From assembly GCA_964483455.1 (NCBI GenBank), contig CAZACK010000013.1:1-64000 (forward strand): a stretch of DNA of 64,000 nucleotides, in the 5' to 3' direction. The notes below the pieces were generated by a model. The model saw nothing but the letters and a program-made list of their open reading frames with translations, was not told the DNA's origin and searched no databases. Shown here in pieces: positions 16,707 through 25,199 of this stretch (position 1 is its first letter; every line of letters starts with the position of its first letter). The stretch is from CAYZJD01 sp964483455. Lineage in GTDB: Bacteria; Acidobacteriota; Terriglobia; Bryobacterales; Bryobacteraceae. Both the position numbers and the translations under genes were made by a program.

Positions 16707-18050
16707 ATGACCCTAGCCCTTCAGGACGTCGCGCGGGCGATCGGAGCGGCGGTTCCCGTGGAGGCGGGCGTCGTCCACGGCTGGAGTGTCGATTCGCGCA
16801 CGCTGGCTGCCGGCGACGCGTTTTTCGCTTTGCGCGGGCCGAACCATGACGGGCATGACTACGTCGCCGACGCGTTCCGGAAGGGCGCCGTTTGCGCGGT
16901 GGCGGAGCGCGCGGTCGACGCGCCGGGCACGATCCTCGTGGTCAACAACACGCTCGATGCGCTCCAGACGCTGGCCGCGTGGGCCCGCCGCCGATGGGGC
17001 GGACAGGTGATCGCTGTGACGGGCAGCGCCGGCAAGACCACGACCAAGGAAATCATCGCCCGGCTTCTCGAATCGGAGATGTCAACCGGCAGATCGGCCG
17101 GCAACCTGAACAACCACGTCGGCGTGCCGCTCTCGATCCTGCGGTTGGATGGGGAAAGCCGAGTGGCCGTCCTCGAGATGGCGATGAACCATCCGGGCGA
17201 GATCCGCCGCCTGGCGGAGATCGCGCGGCCGGACATCGGCGTGGTCACCAACGTCGGCCATGCCCACGCGGAGGCGTTCGGTTCGATCGAAGAGATTGCG
17301 CTGGCCAAGCGCGAACTGATCGAGACGCTGCCCCGCAACGGAACGGCGGTGCTGAACGCGGACGATCCCCGCGTGGCGCGATTCCGCGAGATTCACCCGG
17401 GGCCGGCGGTGACCTTCGGGCTGTCCGAGGAGGCAGACGTTCGGGCGGAGGCGGTGGAGTATCGAGAAGACGGCGTGCGTTTCCGCTTGAACGGGGCGAT
17501 CGAATTCGAGGCGCCGCTCGCCGGCCGCCACGGTTTGATGAATCTGCTGGCGGCCCTGACGGTCGCCCGCGTGTTCGGGATCACGGCCGGGAGCCTGCGC
17601 GACGCGGTCCGCTCGATCGCCGCCGGGCCCATGCGCGGCCGGCGATTCTCGCACAACGGAATCGAGGTGATTGACGATTGCTACAACTCCAACCCGGAGG
17701 CGGCGTGCGCGATGCTCGACGCGCTGCGGGGGATTCCGGCGCGGCGCCACGGGGCCGTGCTGGGGGAGATGCTCGAGCTCGGACGCTGGTCCGAGTCCTT
17801 GCACCGCGACGTCGGACGCTACGCGGCGCGGTGCGGGATCTGTGTGCTCGTTGGGATACGCGGCGCCGCCCGCCACATGGTCGAGGAGGCCGTGAAATTC
17901 GGACTGCCGGACAGCGCCGCGTTTTTTTTTGAGGATCCCGCCGGCGCCGGCGACTGCGCCCGCGGCTTGTTCCGTGAGGGCGACGCCGTGCTGTTCAAGG
18001 GCTCGCGCGGCACCCGGGTGGAACTGGTGTTAGAACGTTTTCTGAAGTAG
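16707..18050 (+). CDS. murF: UDP-MurNAc-pentapeptide synthetase MurF
   Basis: MurF joins D-Ala-D-Ala to the UDP-MurNAc-tripeptide. The ATP-binding loop is TGSAGKTTTKEI, followed by LNNHVGVPLSIL, EMAMNHPGEI and the late motif DDCYNSNPEA. Length is 447 residues. The start ATG at 16707 follows GGCGGAGGAAGA, a good ribosome-binding site. A run of nine T (17932-17940, encoding FFF) near the C-terminus is unusual in this GC-rich sequence. mraY starts 7 bases after the stop. Confidence 0.95.
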   Translation: MTLALQDVARAIGAAVPVEAGVVHGWSVDSRTLAAGDAFFALRGPNHDGHDYVADAFRKGAVCAVAERAVDAPGTILVVNNTLDALQTLAAWARRRWGGQVIAVTGSAGKTTTKEIIARLLESEMSTGRSAGNLNNHVGVPLSILRLDGESRVAVLEMAMNHPGEIRRLAEIARPDIGVVTNVGHAHAEAFGSIEEIALAKRELIETLPRNGTAVLNADDPRVARFREIHPGPAVTFGLSEEADVRAEAVEYREDGVRFRLNGAIEFEAPLAGRHGLMNLLAALTVARVFGITAGSLRDAVRSIAAGPMRGRRFSHNGIEVIDDCYNSNPEAACAMLDALRGIPARRHGAVLGEMLELGRWSESLHRDVGRYAARCGICVLVGIRGAARHMVEEAVKFGLPDSAAFFFEDPAGAGDCARGLFREGDAVLFKGSRGTRVELVLERFLK

Positions 18051-18057
18051 GCGTACG

Positions 18058-19191
18058 ATGCTGTACTGGCTTCTTTACGAACAACTCTATCCTCATTTCT
18101 TTCCATTTCCGCTGTTCCGCTACATCACGTTCCGGACCGCGTTCGCCAGCCTCACGGCGCTGTTTCTCTGCATCGTGCTCGGGCCGTGGCTGATCGCGCG
18201 GCTGCGGGAGCTTCAGATCGGCCAGCACATCCGGGAAGACGGGCCGAAGTCGCACACCAGGAAGGCCGGCACCCCGACGATGGGCGGCGTGTTGATTATC
18301 ATCTCGATCGTTCTTCCCACGCTGCTGTGGGCCAATCTTCGTAACCCGTACCTGTGGATCGCCATGTTCGGCCTGGTGTCGTTCGGCGCCATAGGCTTCT
18401 GGGACGATTACGCGAAGGTTCGCCGCCGCCGGAACCTCGGCCTGACGGCGCGGCGGAAGTTCGGGCTACAGATCCTCGGGGCGCTGCTGGTCGGCGTGTT
18501 TCTCCTGGTTCTGCACGCGATGAACCTCTACTCGACGACGATGAACGTGCCGTTCTTCAAGCAGTTCCGGCCGGACCTGCTGATCGACGCCTGGCTCCAC
18601 GCGCCCGTCACCTACCCGCTGGCCTTCACTTTCTTCTTCGGATTTCTGATCGTCGTGCTGGTTGGGGCTTCGAACGCGGTCAACCTGACCGACGGGCTGG
18701 ACGGGCTGGCCATCGGGCTGATGATCATCGCCGCCGGCGCGATGACCGTGCTGACGTACGCCAGCGGCCACGCCCAGTTCGCCAACTACCTCGACCTGGT
18801 GCGGCTGCCGGGCGCGGCGGAGCTGACCATTTTCTGCGGCGCGATGACCGGCGCCTCGATCGGCTTCCTCTGGTACAACGCGCATCCTGCGGACGTGTTC
18901 ATGGGCGACGTCGGCTCGCTCTCGCTCGGCGGCGCGCTGGCGACGGTGGCCGTCCTGATCAAGCAGGAGATTCTGCTGCTGTTTGTCGGCGGGGTTTTCG
19001 TTCTCGAGACCCTGTCGGTGATTCTCCAGGTCGGCAGCTACAAGCTGCGCGGCAAGCGGATCTTCAAGATGGCGCCGCTGCATCACCATTTCGAGGCGCT
19101 GGGCTGGCAGGAATCCAAGATCATCGTGCGGTTCTGGATCGCCGGACTGGTGATGGCTTTGCTGGCGCTGAGCACGCTGAAGCTGAGGTAA
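18058..19191 (+). CDS. mraY: Phospho-MurNAc-pentapeptide translocase MraY
   Basis: MraY is the polytopic membrane enzyme that transfers phospho-MurNAc-pentapeptide to undecaprenyl phosphate, giving lipid I. The 377 residues include about ten membrane segments. Diagnostic motifs: GFWDDYAKVRRRRNLGL, NLTDGLDGLAIG, MGDVGSLSLGG and LHHHFEALGW. Start and length are normal for the family, and the gene sits in the usual murF-mraY-murD order. Confidence 0.96.
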   Translation: MLYWLLYEQLYPHFFPFPLFRYITFRTAFASLTALFLCIVLGPWLIARLRELQIGQHIREDGPKSHTRKAGTPTMGGVLIIISIVLPTLLWANLRNPYLWIAMFGLVSFGAIGFWDDYAKVRRRRNLGLTARRKFGLQILGALLVGVFLLVLHAMNLYSTTMNVPFFKQFRPDLLIDAWLHAPVTYPLAFTFFFGFLIVVLVGASNAVNLTDGLDGLAIGLMIIAAGAMTVLTYASGHAQFANYLDLVRLPGAAELTIFCGAMTGASIGFLWYNAHPADVFMGDVGSLSLGGALATVAVLIKQEILLLFVGGVFVLETLSVILQVGSYKLRGKRIFKMAPLHHHFEALGWQESKIIVRFWIAGLVMALLALSTLKLR

Positions 19192-19198
19192 GGGAAGC

Positions 19199-20530
19199 GT
19201 GGATCTGGCGGGCGTCAATGTCGGGGTGGTGGGGATGGCAAGATCGGGCCTCGCCGTGGTGGAGTTTCTGCTGAAGCAGGGCGCACGGCCACGCGCCATC
19301 GACGAGAAGCCCCTGGAGCAGCTTCCGGACGCCGCGCGAGTGCTCGGGCAGCTTGGCGTGCCGTTTCAGATCCAGTCCGAGGATGCGCTGGCGGACGCGG
19401 ACCTGATCGTGATCTCACCGGGCGTTCCGCACGATCTTGATTTGCTCCAGCAGGCGCGACGGAAGGGCGTCAAGGTGATAGGAGAAGTAGAACTGGCGGG
19501 CTGGTATCTTCAGGGCAAGACCATCGGCATCACCGGTTCGAACGGAAAGACGACGACCACGGCGCTGACCGGGCACCTGCTCCGGGAGAGCGGAATTCCC
19601 GTGCAGGTGGGCGGCAACATCGGCAATGCGGTTACGGCGATGCTGGACGGGGCGAAGGCCGGGCAATGGAACGTGCTCGAACTGTCGAGCTTCCAGCTCG
19701 AGACGATCGAGCGGTTCCGCGCGCACGTCGGCGTCGCGCTCAACGTGACTCCCGATCACCTGGACCGCCACGGCACATTCGCGATTTACGCAAACGTCAA
19801 GGCGCGGCTGTTCGAGACGCAGCAGCCGGGGGATTGGGCGGTGCTGAACGCGGACGATGCCACCTGCGTGTCCTATAGCGGTCGCACGCCGGCCCGGCCG
19901 GTGTGGTTCAGTCTTACGCGTCCGGTCGAGCCCGGCGTGTGGCTCGCCGGCGGCCACCTGCTGTGCGACGGCGACCCGGTTGTCGCGGCGGCGGAGATCC
20001 CGCTGCGAGGGCGGCACAACATCGAGAACGTGATGGCGGCGGCGGCGGCGGCGCGGCTTGCCGGGGCTGACTTACAGTCGATCGCATCGGCCATCCGCAC
20101 CTTTCCCGGCGTTGAGCACCGCCTGGAGTTCGTCCGCACGGTCGCCGGCGTGGAGTACTACAACGACTCCAAGGCAACCAATGTCGACGCGACGTTGAAG
20201 GCAATCGACGCGTTCCCGGGGCCGCTGTGGATCATCCTGGGCGGCAAGGACAAGGGCAGCGATTACTCGCCGTTGGCGGCGCCGCTCGGATCGAAGGCGA
20301 AGGCGGCGCTGCTGATCGGGGCGGCGGCCGAGAAGATCGGGGCTCACCTCGCAGGTTCGGTCGGACGGATCCCATGCGGCACGCTGGACAGGGCGGTCGC
20401 GACGGCCTGGCGCGAAGCGGCCGCGGGCGACACGGTGCTGCTGGCGCCGGCGTGCGCCAGCTTCGACCAGTTTGAAAACTACGAGCACCGCGGCCGGGTG
20501 TTCAAGAGACTCGTGATGGAACTGGAGTAA
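19199..20530 (+). CDS. murD: UDP-MurNAc-L-alanine:D-glutamate ligase MurD
   Basis: MurD adds D-glutamate to UDP-MurNAc-L-Ala. The 443 residues show a Rossmann N-terminus (VGVVGMARSGLAV), the ATP loop GITGSNGKTTTTAL, ELSSFQLETI, NVTPDHLDRHG and YNDSKATNVDAT. It begins with a GTG at 19199, 7 bases after the mraY stop and preceded by GGGAAG. Identification is firm. Confidence 0.95.
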   Translation: MDLAGVNVGVVGMARSGLAVVEFLLKQGARPRAIDEKPLEQLPDAARVLGQLGVPFQIQSEDALADADLIVISPGVPHDLDLLQQARRKGVKVIGEVELAGWYLQGKTIGITGSNGKTTTTALTGHLLRESGIPVQVGGNIGNAVTAMLDGAKAGQWNVLELSSFQLETIERFRAHVGVALNVTPDHLDRHGTFAIYANVKARLFETQQPGDWAVLNADDATCVSYSGRTPARPVWFSLTRPVEPGVWLAGGHLLCDGDPVVAAAEIPLRGRHNIENVMAAAAAARLAGADLQSIASAIRTFPGVEHRLEFVRTVAGVEYYNDSKATNVDATLKAIDAFPGPLWIILGGKDKGSDYSPLAAPLGSKAKAALLIGAAAEKIGAHLAGSVGRIPCGTLDRAVATAWREAAAGDTVLLAPACASFDQFENYEHRGRVFKRLVMELE

Positions 20531-20592
20531 TTCGGTGACGCTCGGCGAGACCGGAGAATTGGGGATTGCGTAGCCTGTCACCGATTTTTCCT

Positions 20593-21723
20593 ATGGCACA
20601 ACGAATCAAGACGGACTGGGTGCTGTTCGGGGCGGTGATTTTTCTCGTCGCTTTCGGACTGGTGATGGTGTTCAGCGCGTCGGCGGTGGTGGCTCACCAG
20701 AAGTACGGCTCCGGGACTTACTATCTGGCGAGGCAGCTCGGCTGGGCGTTCGTTTCCGTGCTTCTGATGATGTACCTGAAGTGGAAGGACTATCGATTGC
20801 TGAGAAGCCCGGTTTGGGTGTTCAGCCTGGTCAGCGTCGTGCTAGCGCTTGTGATCGCCACTTACTTTTACGACGGAAGGCGGATCCGGATCGGCTCGAT
20901 CAGCATCCAGCCGTCGGAGTTCGCCAAGCCGGTGCTGATTCTGTTTCTCGCCTGGTTCGTCACGCGCCGCGCCCCGGCGATCAACCACCGGAACACGCTG
21001 TTGCCGGCGGCGATACTGGTCGGGCCGCTGGCGGGGGCGGTGATGTACGCCGACCTGGGCACGGCGATCGTGCTGGTGATCGCCGCCGCCGTGGTGTTCT
21101 TCGTGGGGGGACTGGAGCGGCGATTCCTGATCGCGGGCGGCATTCTCGTCGGGCTGGGCATTCTCGGCGCCGTCTTCTCCAAGCCGTACCGGATCGTGCG
21201 GATTTTCGGGCTGATCGACCCCGAGTACAAGATCCTGCGGCACTTCGACCGGGACGGGAAGCTGATGGCGTACATGCAGCGGTCGGCCGCGCACCGGGAT
21301 CCCGATTACCACGTGCGCCAGTCGCTCATCGCGGTCGGCTCCGGCGGGCCGCTCGGCCTCGGGCCGTCCCACGGCAAGCAGAAGCTCTACTATTTGCCCG
21401 AGGCGCACACCGACTTCATCTACGCGGTGGTTGGGGAGGAGCTCGGCCTGTGGGGATCCCTGCTGGTGCTGTCGGCGTTCCTGATCATCCTGTGGCGCGG
21501 GCTTCGCCTGTATTTCCTCGCGCCGGACGATTTCGGAAAGTATCTCGCTCTGGGGGTCACCACAGTGGTGGTGGCCCAGGCGTTTATCAACATGAGCGTC
21601 GTTCTCGGCATGGGGCCGGCCAAGGGGATTCCCCTGCCGATGGTCAGTTACGGAGGCAGCTCCCTGCTCAGCATGCTGGCCTCGCTGGGCATCTTGCAGA
21701 GCATCGGCGACCATTCGGGATGA
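20593..21723 (+). CDS. ftsW: Septal glycosyltransferase FtsW
   Basis: SEDS-family membrane protein that polymerises lipid II at the septum together with FtsI. About ten membrane segments are visible; the family signature near the end reads MGPAKGIPLPMVSYGGSS, then LASLGILQSI. The ATG at 20593 (MAQRIKTDWVLFG) is preferred over the upstream TTG at 20566, giving 376 residues. The stop overlaps the murG ATG (ATGA at 21720-21723). FtsW rather than RodA is inferred from its place between murD and murG. Confidence 0.94.
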   Translation: MAQRIKTDWVLFGAVIFLVAFGLVMVFSASAVVAHQKYGSGTYYLARQLGWAFVSVLLMMYLKWKDYRLLRSPVWVFSLVSVVLALVIATYFYDGRRIRIGSISIQPSEFAKPVLILFLAWFVTRRAPAINHRNTLLPAAILVGPLAGAVMYADLGTAIVLVIAAAVVFFVGGLERRFLIAGGILVGLGILGAVFSKPYRIVRIFGLIDPEYKILRHFDRDGKLMAYMQRSAAHRDPDYHVRQSLIAVGSGGPLGLGPSHGKQKLYYLPEAHTDFIYAVVGEELGLWGSLLVLSAFLIILWRGLRLYFLAPDDFGKYLALGVTTVVVAQAFINMSVVLGMGPAKGIPLPMVSYGGSSLLSMLASLGILQSIGDHSG

Positions 21724-22796
21724 GCCTGTCGATTGCCATGGTGGGAGGCGGAACCGGCGGTCACGTGATTCCGGCGCTGGCCGTTGCCGGGGAACTGCGC
21801 GACCGCGGCCACCAACCGTTCTTCATCGGCACCGAGCGCGGGCTGGAGGCGAAGCTGGCGCCGGCGAGTGGATTTCCCATCGAATGGATCGAGATCGGCG
21901 GGCTGAAGAGTGTGGGCATCGGCCAAACGCTGAAGACGCTCGGGCAGCTTCCGTCGAGCGTCGTGCGCTCGTTGTCGATCCTGCGCGAACGGCGCGCGGC
22001 GGCGATGTTCAGTATGGGGGGCTATGCCGCCGGCCCGCCGATGATCGCGGCGCGGCTGTGCGGGATGCCGGCGCTCCTGATGGAACCCAACGCCGTGCCC
22101 GGACTGACAAGCCGTTGGATGGCCCGAGCCGTCGCGCGCGCGCTGATCAGTTTTCCGGAGGCGGCCACACACTTTCCACCCGGCAAGAGTGAGCTGACCG
22201 GGCTGCCGGTGCGCGCGGCGTTCTTCGCCGTGCCCCGGCGGGAGCGGGGGGAGAAGCTGGCGGTGCTGATCACCGGCGGCAGCCAGGGATCGAGGAGATT
22301 CAACCAGGCCGCCCGAGAAAGCTGGCCACAGTTTGCCGCGGCCGCGTTCGCCGTGCGCCTGGTGCACCAGACCGGACCCGGCATGTACGACGAGCTGAGC
22401 AAGGCATTCGTCAAGGCCGGACTGGACGGCGAAGTCGTGCCGTTCATCGAAGACATGGCCGGTGCATTTGCCGGCGCCGACCTGGTGGTGTGCCGGTCGG
22501 GGGCGGGCGCCGTATCGGAGCTGGCGGCGGCCGGCCGGCCGTCGATTCTGGTTCCGTTCCCCTTCGCCGCCGACCAGCACCAGTTGCGCAACGCGGAGGC
22601 GATGGTGAAGGCGGGCGCGGCGCGGCTGGTGCCGGACGCCGAGCTGACCGGGCGGCGGCTGTTCGAAGAAGTGGCCGCGTTCGCCGCCAAGCAAGAAGAA
22701 CTCGAGCGGATGGGAGAGGCGGCGCGCAGCCTGGCCCGTCCGGGAGCCGCCCGGCGGGCGGCGGATTTGCTGGAGGAACTGGCAAGAAGGGTATGA
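21720..22796 (+). CDS. murG: Lipid II synthase MurG
   Basis: MurG is the peripheral GT-B glycosyltransferase that adds GlcNAc to lipid I. The glycine-rich loop GGGTGGHVIPALAVA is at the N-terminus; the UDP-GlcNAc-binding region includes ITGGSQGSRRFNQ and the C-terminal CRSGAGAVSELAAAGRPSILVPFPFAADQHQ region (described in pieces: SGAGAVSELAAAGRP, then FAADQHQLRNA). Start at 21720 is set by the 4-base overlap with ftsW; the long frame upstream is a shadow of ftsW. The product is 358 residues. Confidence 0.95.
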   Translation: MSLSIAMVGGGTGGHVIPALAVAGELRDRGHQPFFIGTERGLEAKLAPASGFPIEWIEIGGLKSVGIGQTLKTLGQLPSSVVRSLSILRERRAAAMFSMGGYAAGPPMIAARLCGMPALLMEPNAVPGLTSRWMARAVARALISFPEAATHFPPGKSELTGLPVRAAFFAVPRRERGEKLAVLITGGSQGSRRFNQAARESWPQFAAAAFAVRLVHQTGPGMYDELSKAFVKAGLDGEVVPFIEDMAGAFAGADLVVCRSGAGAVSELAAAGRPSILVPFPFAADQHQLRNAEAMVKAGAARLVPDAELTGRRLFEEVAAFAAKQEELERMGEAARSLARPGAARRAADLLEELARRV

Positions 22797-22892
22797 CGTG
22801 GCGCGGACACTCGTGTTTGCCCCGCCGGGACTGGTCTCGGCGCTCCGGCTGGTTGAGATGTCGCAAGCGCCGGCTTGAGAGCCAGCGCCACG
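22797..22892. repeat. 96-bp element with 8-bp terminal inverted repeats
   Basis: The murG-murC gap begins with CGTGGCGC (22797-22804) and contains its perfect inverse GCGCCACG (22885-22892). Between them lies a GC-rich core (GGACACTCGTGTTTGCCCC and so on) with no open frame of its own. The pattern of inverted ends around a short core fits a dispersed intergenic repeat or a miniature element. The remaining 47 bases before murC contain a purine-rich AAAAGGAAATG ribosome-binding region. Confidence 0.55.
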
Positions 22893-22939
22893 AAATGCAT
22901 TGACAGCGGACGGCAAAGCCGAAACAATACCAAAAGGAA

Positions 22940-24319
22940 ATGTTTTTTAAGCCCCAGCACCTGCACTTCACCGGGATCGGCGGCATCGGCATGAGCGGCA
23001 TCGCCGAGGTGCTGCTGAACCTCGGCTACGAGGTCAGCGGCTCGGACATCAAGCTCAGCCCGGTCACCGAGCGGCTGCTCAGCCTCGGCGCCCGGATTTT
23101 CGAGGGGCACGCGGCGAGCCATATCGCCGGGGCGAAGGCGCTGGTGGTCAGCTCGGCCATCGCCGACCAGAACCCGGAGGTGCGTGAGGCCCGGCGCCTG
23201 GGCATTCCGGTGATTCCGCGAGGCGAGATGCTGGCGGAACTGATGCGGCTGAAGTTCGGGATCGCCGTCGCCGGCAGTCACGGCAAGACCACGACGACGT
23301 CGATGATCGCCACGATCCTGAACCACGCCGGCAAAGATCCCACGGTGGTGGTCGGTGGCCGCATCGGGATCTGGGGCGGCTCGAACGCCCGCATCGGCAG
23401 GAGCGAGTTTTACGTCGTCGAATCCGACGAGAGCGACCGGTCGTTTCTCAAGCTCGCGCCGATCCTGGCGGTGGTGACCAACATCGACCTCGAGCACGTG
23501 GACTGCTATCCGAGCATCGAAGAGATCCGCTCGGCGTTCATCGAGTTCGTCAACAAAGCGCCGTTCTACGGCGCGGCGATCCTCTGCCTGGACGACGAGA
23601 ACGTGCAGCAGATCCTGCCGGCGGTGAACCGCCGCACGATCACCTACGGATCCAACGCTCAGGCCGACCTGGTGATCGGCGATGTCAACTGCGGGCCGGC
23701 TTCCAGCGACTTCCGCCTTCGCAGCCGCGGGGAGGACCTCGGCGCGTTCCACCTCCCGGCGCCGGGCCCGCACAACGTGCTCAATGCCGCCGCGGCCGTC
23801 GCCGTCGGACTCGAACTGGATGTGAAGGCGGGCACCATCCGCGAGGCGCTTGCGGGCTGGGCCGGCGTGGACCGCCGGTTCCAGATTCGCGGCCGAGAGC
23901 GCGGAGTCACCGTCATCGACGACTACGGGCATCATCCGACGGAGATCCGCGCCACGCTGGCGGCGGCGAAGCTTGGCGGGTACCGGCGCATCCACGTCAT
24001 CTTCCAGCCGCACCGGTACACGCGCACCTTCCACTTGATGGATGAGTTCGCCAAGTCGTTTCACCAGGCGGACACGGTCGTTGTGCTCGACATTTACGGC
24101 GCTTCGGAGCGGCCGATCGAGGGCGTCACCGCGCGGGCGTTGGTGGAGAAGATCCGATCGTTCGGGCACCGCGCGGCGGAGCACGCCGGATCGCTGGAAG
24201 CGGCGGCCGCGGCCGCGGCCGCCGCCGCGGGCGACGGCGACCTGGTCATCACTCAGGGCGCGGGGAACGTCTGGCAGGCGGGCGACCTTGTCCTCCAGCA
24301 CTTGAAGGATGGAAGCTGA
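22940..24319 (+). CDS. murC: UDP-MurNAc:L-alanine ligase MurC
   Basis: MurC adds the first stem residue, L-alanine. The N-terminus FTGIGGIGMSGIAEVL is the UMP-binding loop, GSHGKTTTTSM the ATP loop; ESDESDRSFL and DDYGHHPTEI follow. Length is 459 residues. Near the C-terminus there is a run of about eleven alanines encoded by repeated GCGGCCGC units (24198-24232), a low-complexity insertion between the last helices. ftsQ begins within a base or two of the stop; murB and ddl, often found here, are absent. Confidence 0.95.
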   Translation: MFFKPQHLHFTGIGGIGMSGIAEVLLNLGYEVSGSDIKLSPVTERLLSLGARIFEGHAASHIAGAKALVVSSAIADQNPEVREARRLGIPVIPRGEMLAELMRLKFGIAVAGSHGKTTTTSMIATILNHAGKDPTVVVGGRIGIWGGSNARIGRSEFYVVESDESDRSFLKLAPILAVVTNIDLEHVDCYPSIEEIRSAFIEFVNKAPFYGAAILCLDDENVQQILPAVNRRTITYGSNAQADLVIGDVNCGPASSDFRLRSRGEDLGAFHLPAPGPHNVLNAAAAVAVGLELDVKAGTIREALAGWAGVDRRFQIRGRERGVTVIDDYGHHPTEIRATLAAAKLGGYRRIHVIFQPHRYTRTFHLMDEFAKSFHQADTVVVLDIYGASERPIEGVTARALVEKIRSFGHRAAEHAGSLEAAAAAAAAAAGDGDLVITQGAGNVWQAGDLVLQHLKDGS

Positions 24320-24320
24320 C

Positions 24321-25199
24321 ATGGCCAGAAAGCAGACACCCGAGTCGGGACGTCCGGTCCGCGACTGGAAGACGCCGCTGCGCAATGCGACCCTTTCGAT
24401 TAGCCTGCTCGGCTGCGCGGTGCTGGCGATCTACTGCGTTCACCGCGCCGACGAGTTTCTGTCCGCCCACCCCCGGTTCCGCTTCGCCGGCCCGCCGGCG
24501 AGCGGCGAACCCAGTCCGAGCCTTCGCGTCGAAGGAGTCGTCCACGCCTCGCCGGACCGCGTCCTGCGCGTGTTTTCCGCCGACTTCGGCCGCAGTGTCC
24601 AGGTGCTGCCAATCGCCGAGCGGCGGCGGAATCTGCTCGCCATCGATTGGGTCAAGGACGCGATCATCTCCCGGCAGTGGCCGGACCGGCTCGTGGTTCG
24701 AATCCAGGAGCGGACTCCGGTTGCTTTTGTGCAGCTTCCGGCCGGCGGCGGATCGCATCGAACGGCGCTGATTGACGAGGACGGCGTGATTCTCGATCCG
24801 CCCCGGCGCGCCCGCTTCAGCCTCCCGGTGTTGACCGGCATTCGCGCCGATCAACCGGAGAGCTCGCGACGCGAGCGAGTGCGGCTGGCCATGCGCCTGG
24901 TGCGGGAGATCGGTTCGGCGGCGGAGGAGATCTCCGAGATCGACGTCTCGGACACAGAGAACCTCAAGCTCACGCGGCAGATCGAGGGCAACGCGGTCGT
25001 GTTGTGGATGGGCAACCGGAATTTCCTGTCGCGCCTCCGGAGCCTTCTCACGCACTGGCCGGAGATCCGCCGGCGCCTGCCGCAGGCAACGACGTTCGAC
25101 CTCCGCCTGGATAACCGCATCACCGCAGTGGAGGGGCCGCGCGCGGCGGCGAGCGGCGGTGGTTCGGCGGATGCAGTGGAGGGCAACGGCGTTGGGTAA
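24321..25199 (+). CDS. ftsQ: Cell division protein FtsQ
   Basis: Bitopic divisome protein linking FtsL/FtsB to the rest of the septal machinery. A short basic cytoplasmic tail is followed by one membrane segment (about residues 23-42: ATLSISLLGCAVLAIYC) and a POTRA-like region (GVVHASPDRVLRVF through WPDRLVVRIQERTP). The start at 24321 is preferred because GGAAG lies 6 bases upstream; an ATG at 24309 overlaps murC but has no spaced ribosome-binding site. The product is 292 residues. Sequence identity is low, as usual, but order and architecture are clear. Confidence 0.88.
   Translation: MARKQTPESGRPVRDWKTPLRNATLSISLLGCAVLAIYCVHRADEFLSAHPRFRFAGPPASGEPSPSLRVEGVVHASPDRVLRVFSADFGRSVQVLPIAERRRNLLAIDWVKDAIISRQWPDRLVVRIQERTPVAFVQLPAGGGSHRTALIDEDGVILDPPRRARFSLPVLTGIRADQPESSRRERVRLAMRLVREIGSAAEEISEIDVSDTENLKLTRQIEGNAVVLWMGNRNFLSRLRSLLTHWPEIRRRLPQATTFDLRLDNRITAVEGPRAAASGGGSADAVEGNGVG

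Noticed and set aside
16426..16710. A 94-residue frame between murE and murF
   Set aside because: It is the translation of palindromic repeats and changes character with each repeat unit.
17881..18050. Programmed frameshift at the T9 run in murF
   Set aside because: The zero frame continues to a normal MurF C-terminus, so no frameshift is needed.
22022..24385. A 787-residue open frame antisense to murG and murC
   Set aside because: It crosses two certain genes and their intergenic repeat; its sequence is His/Arg/Gly-rich shadow.
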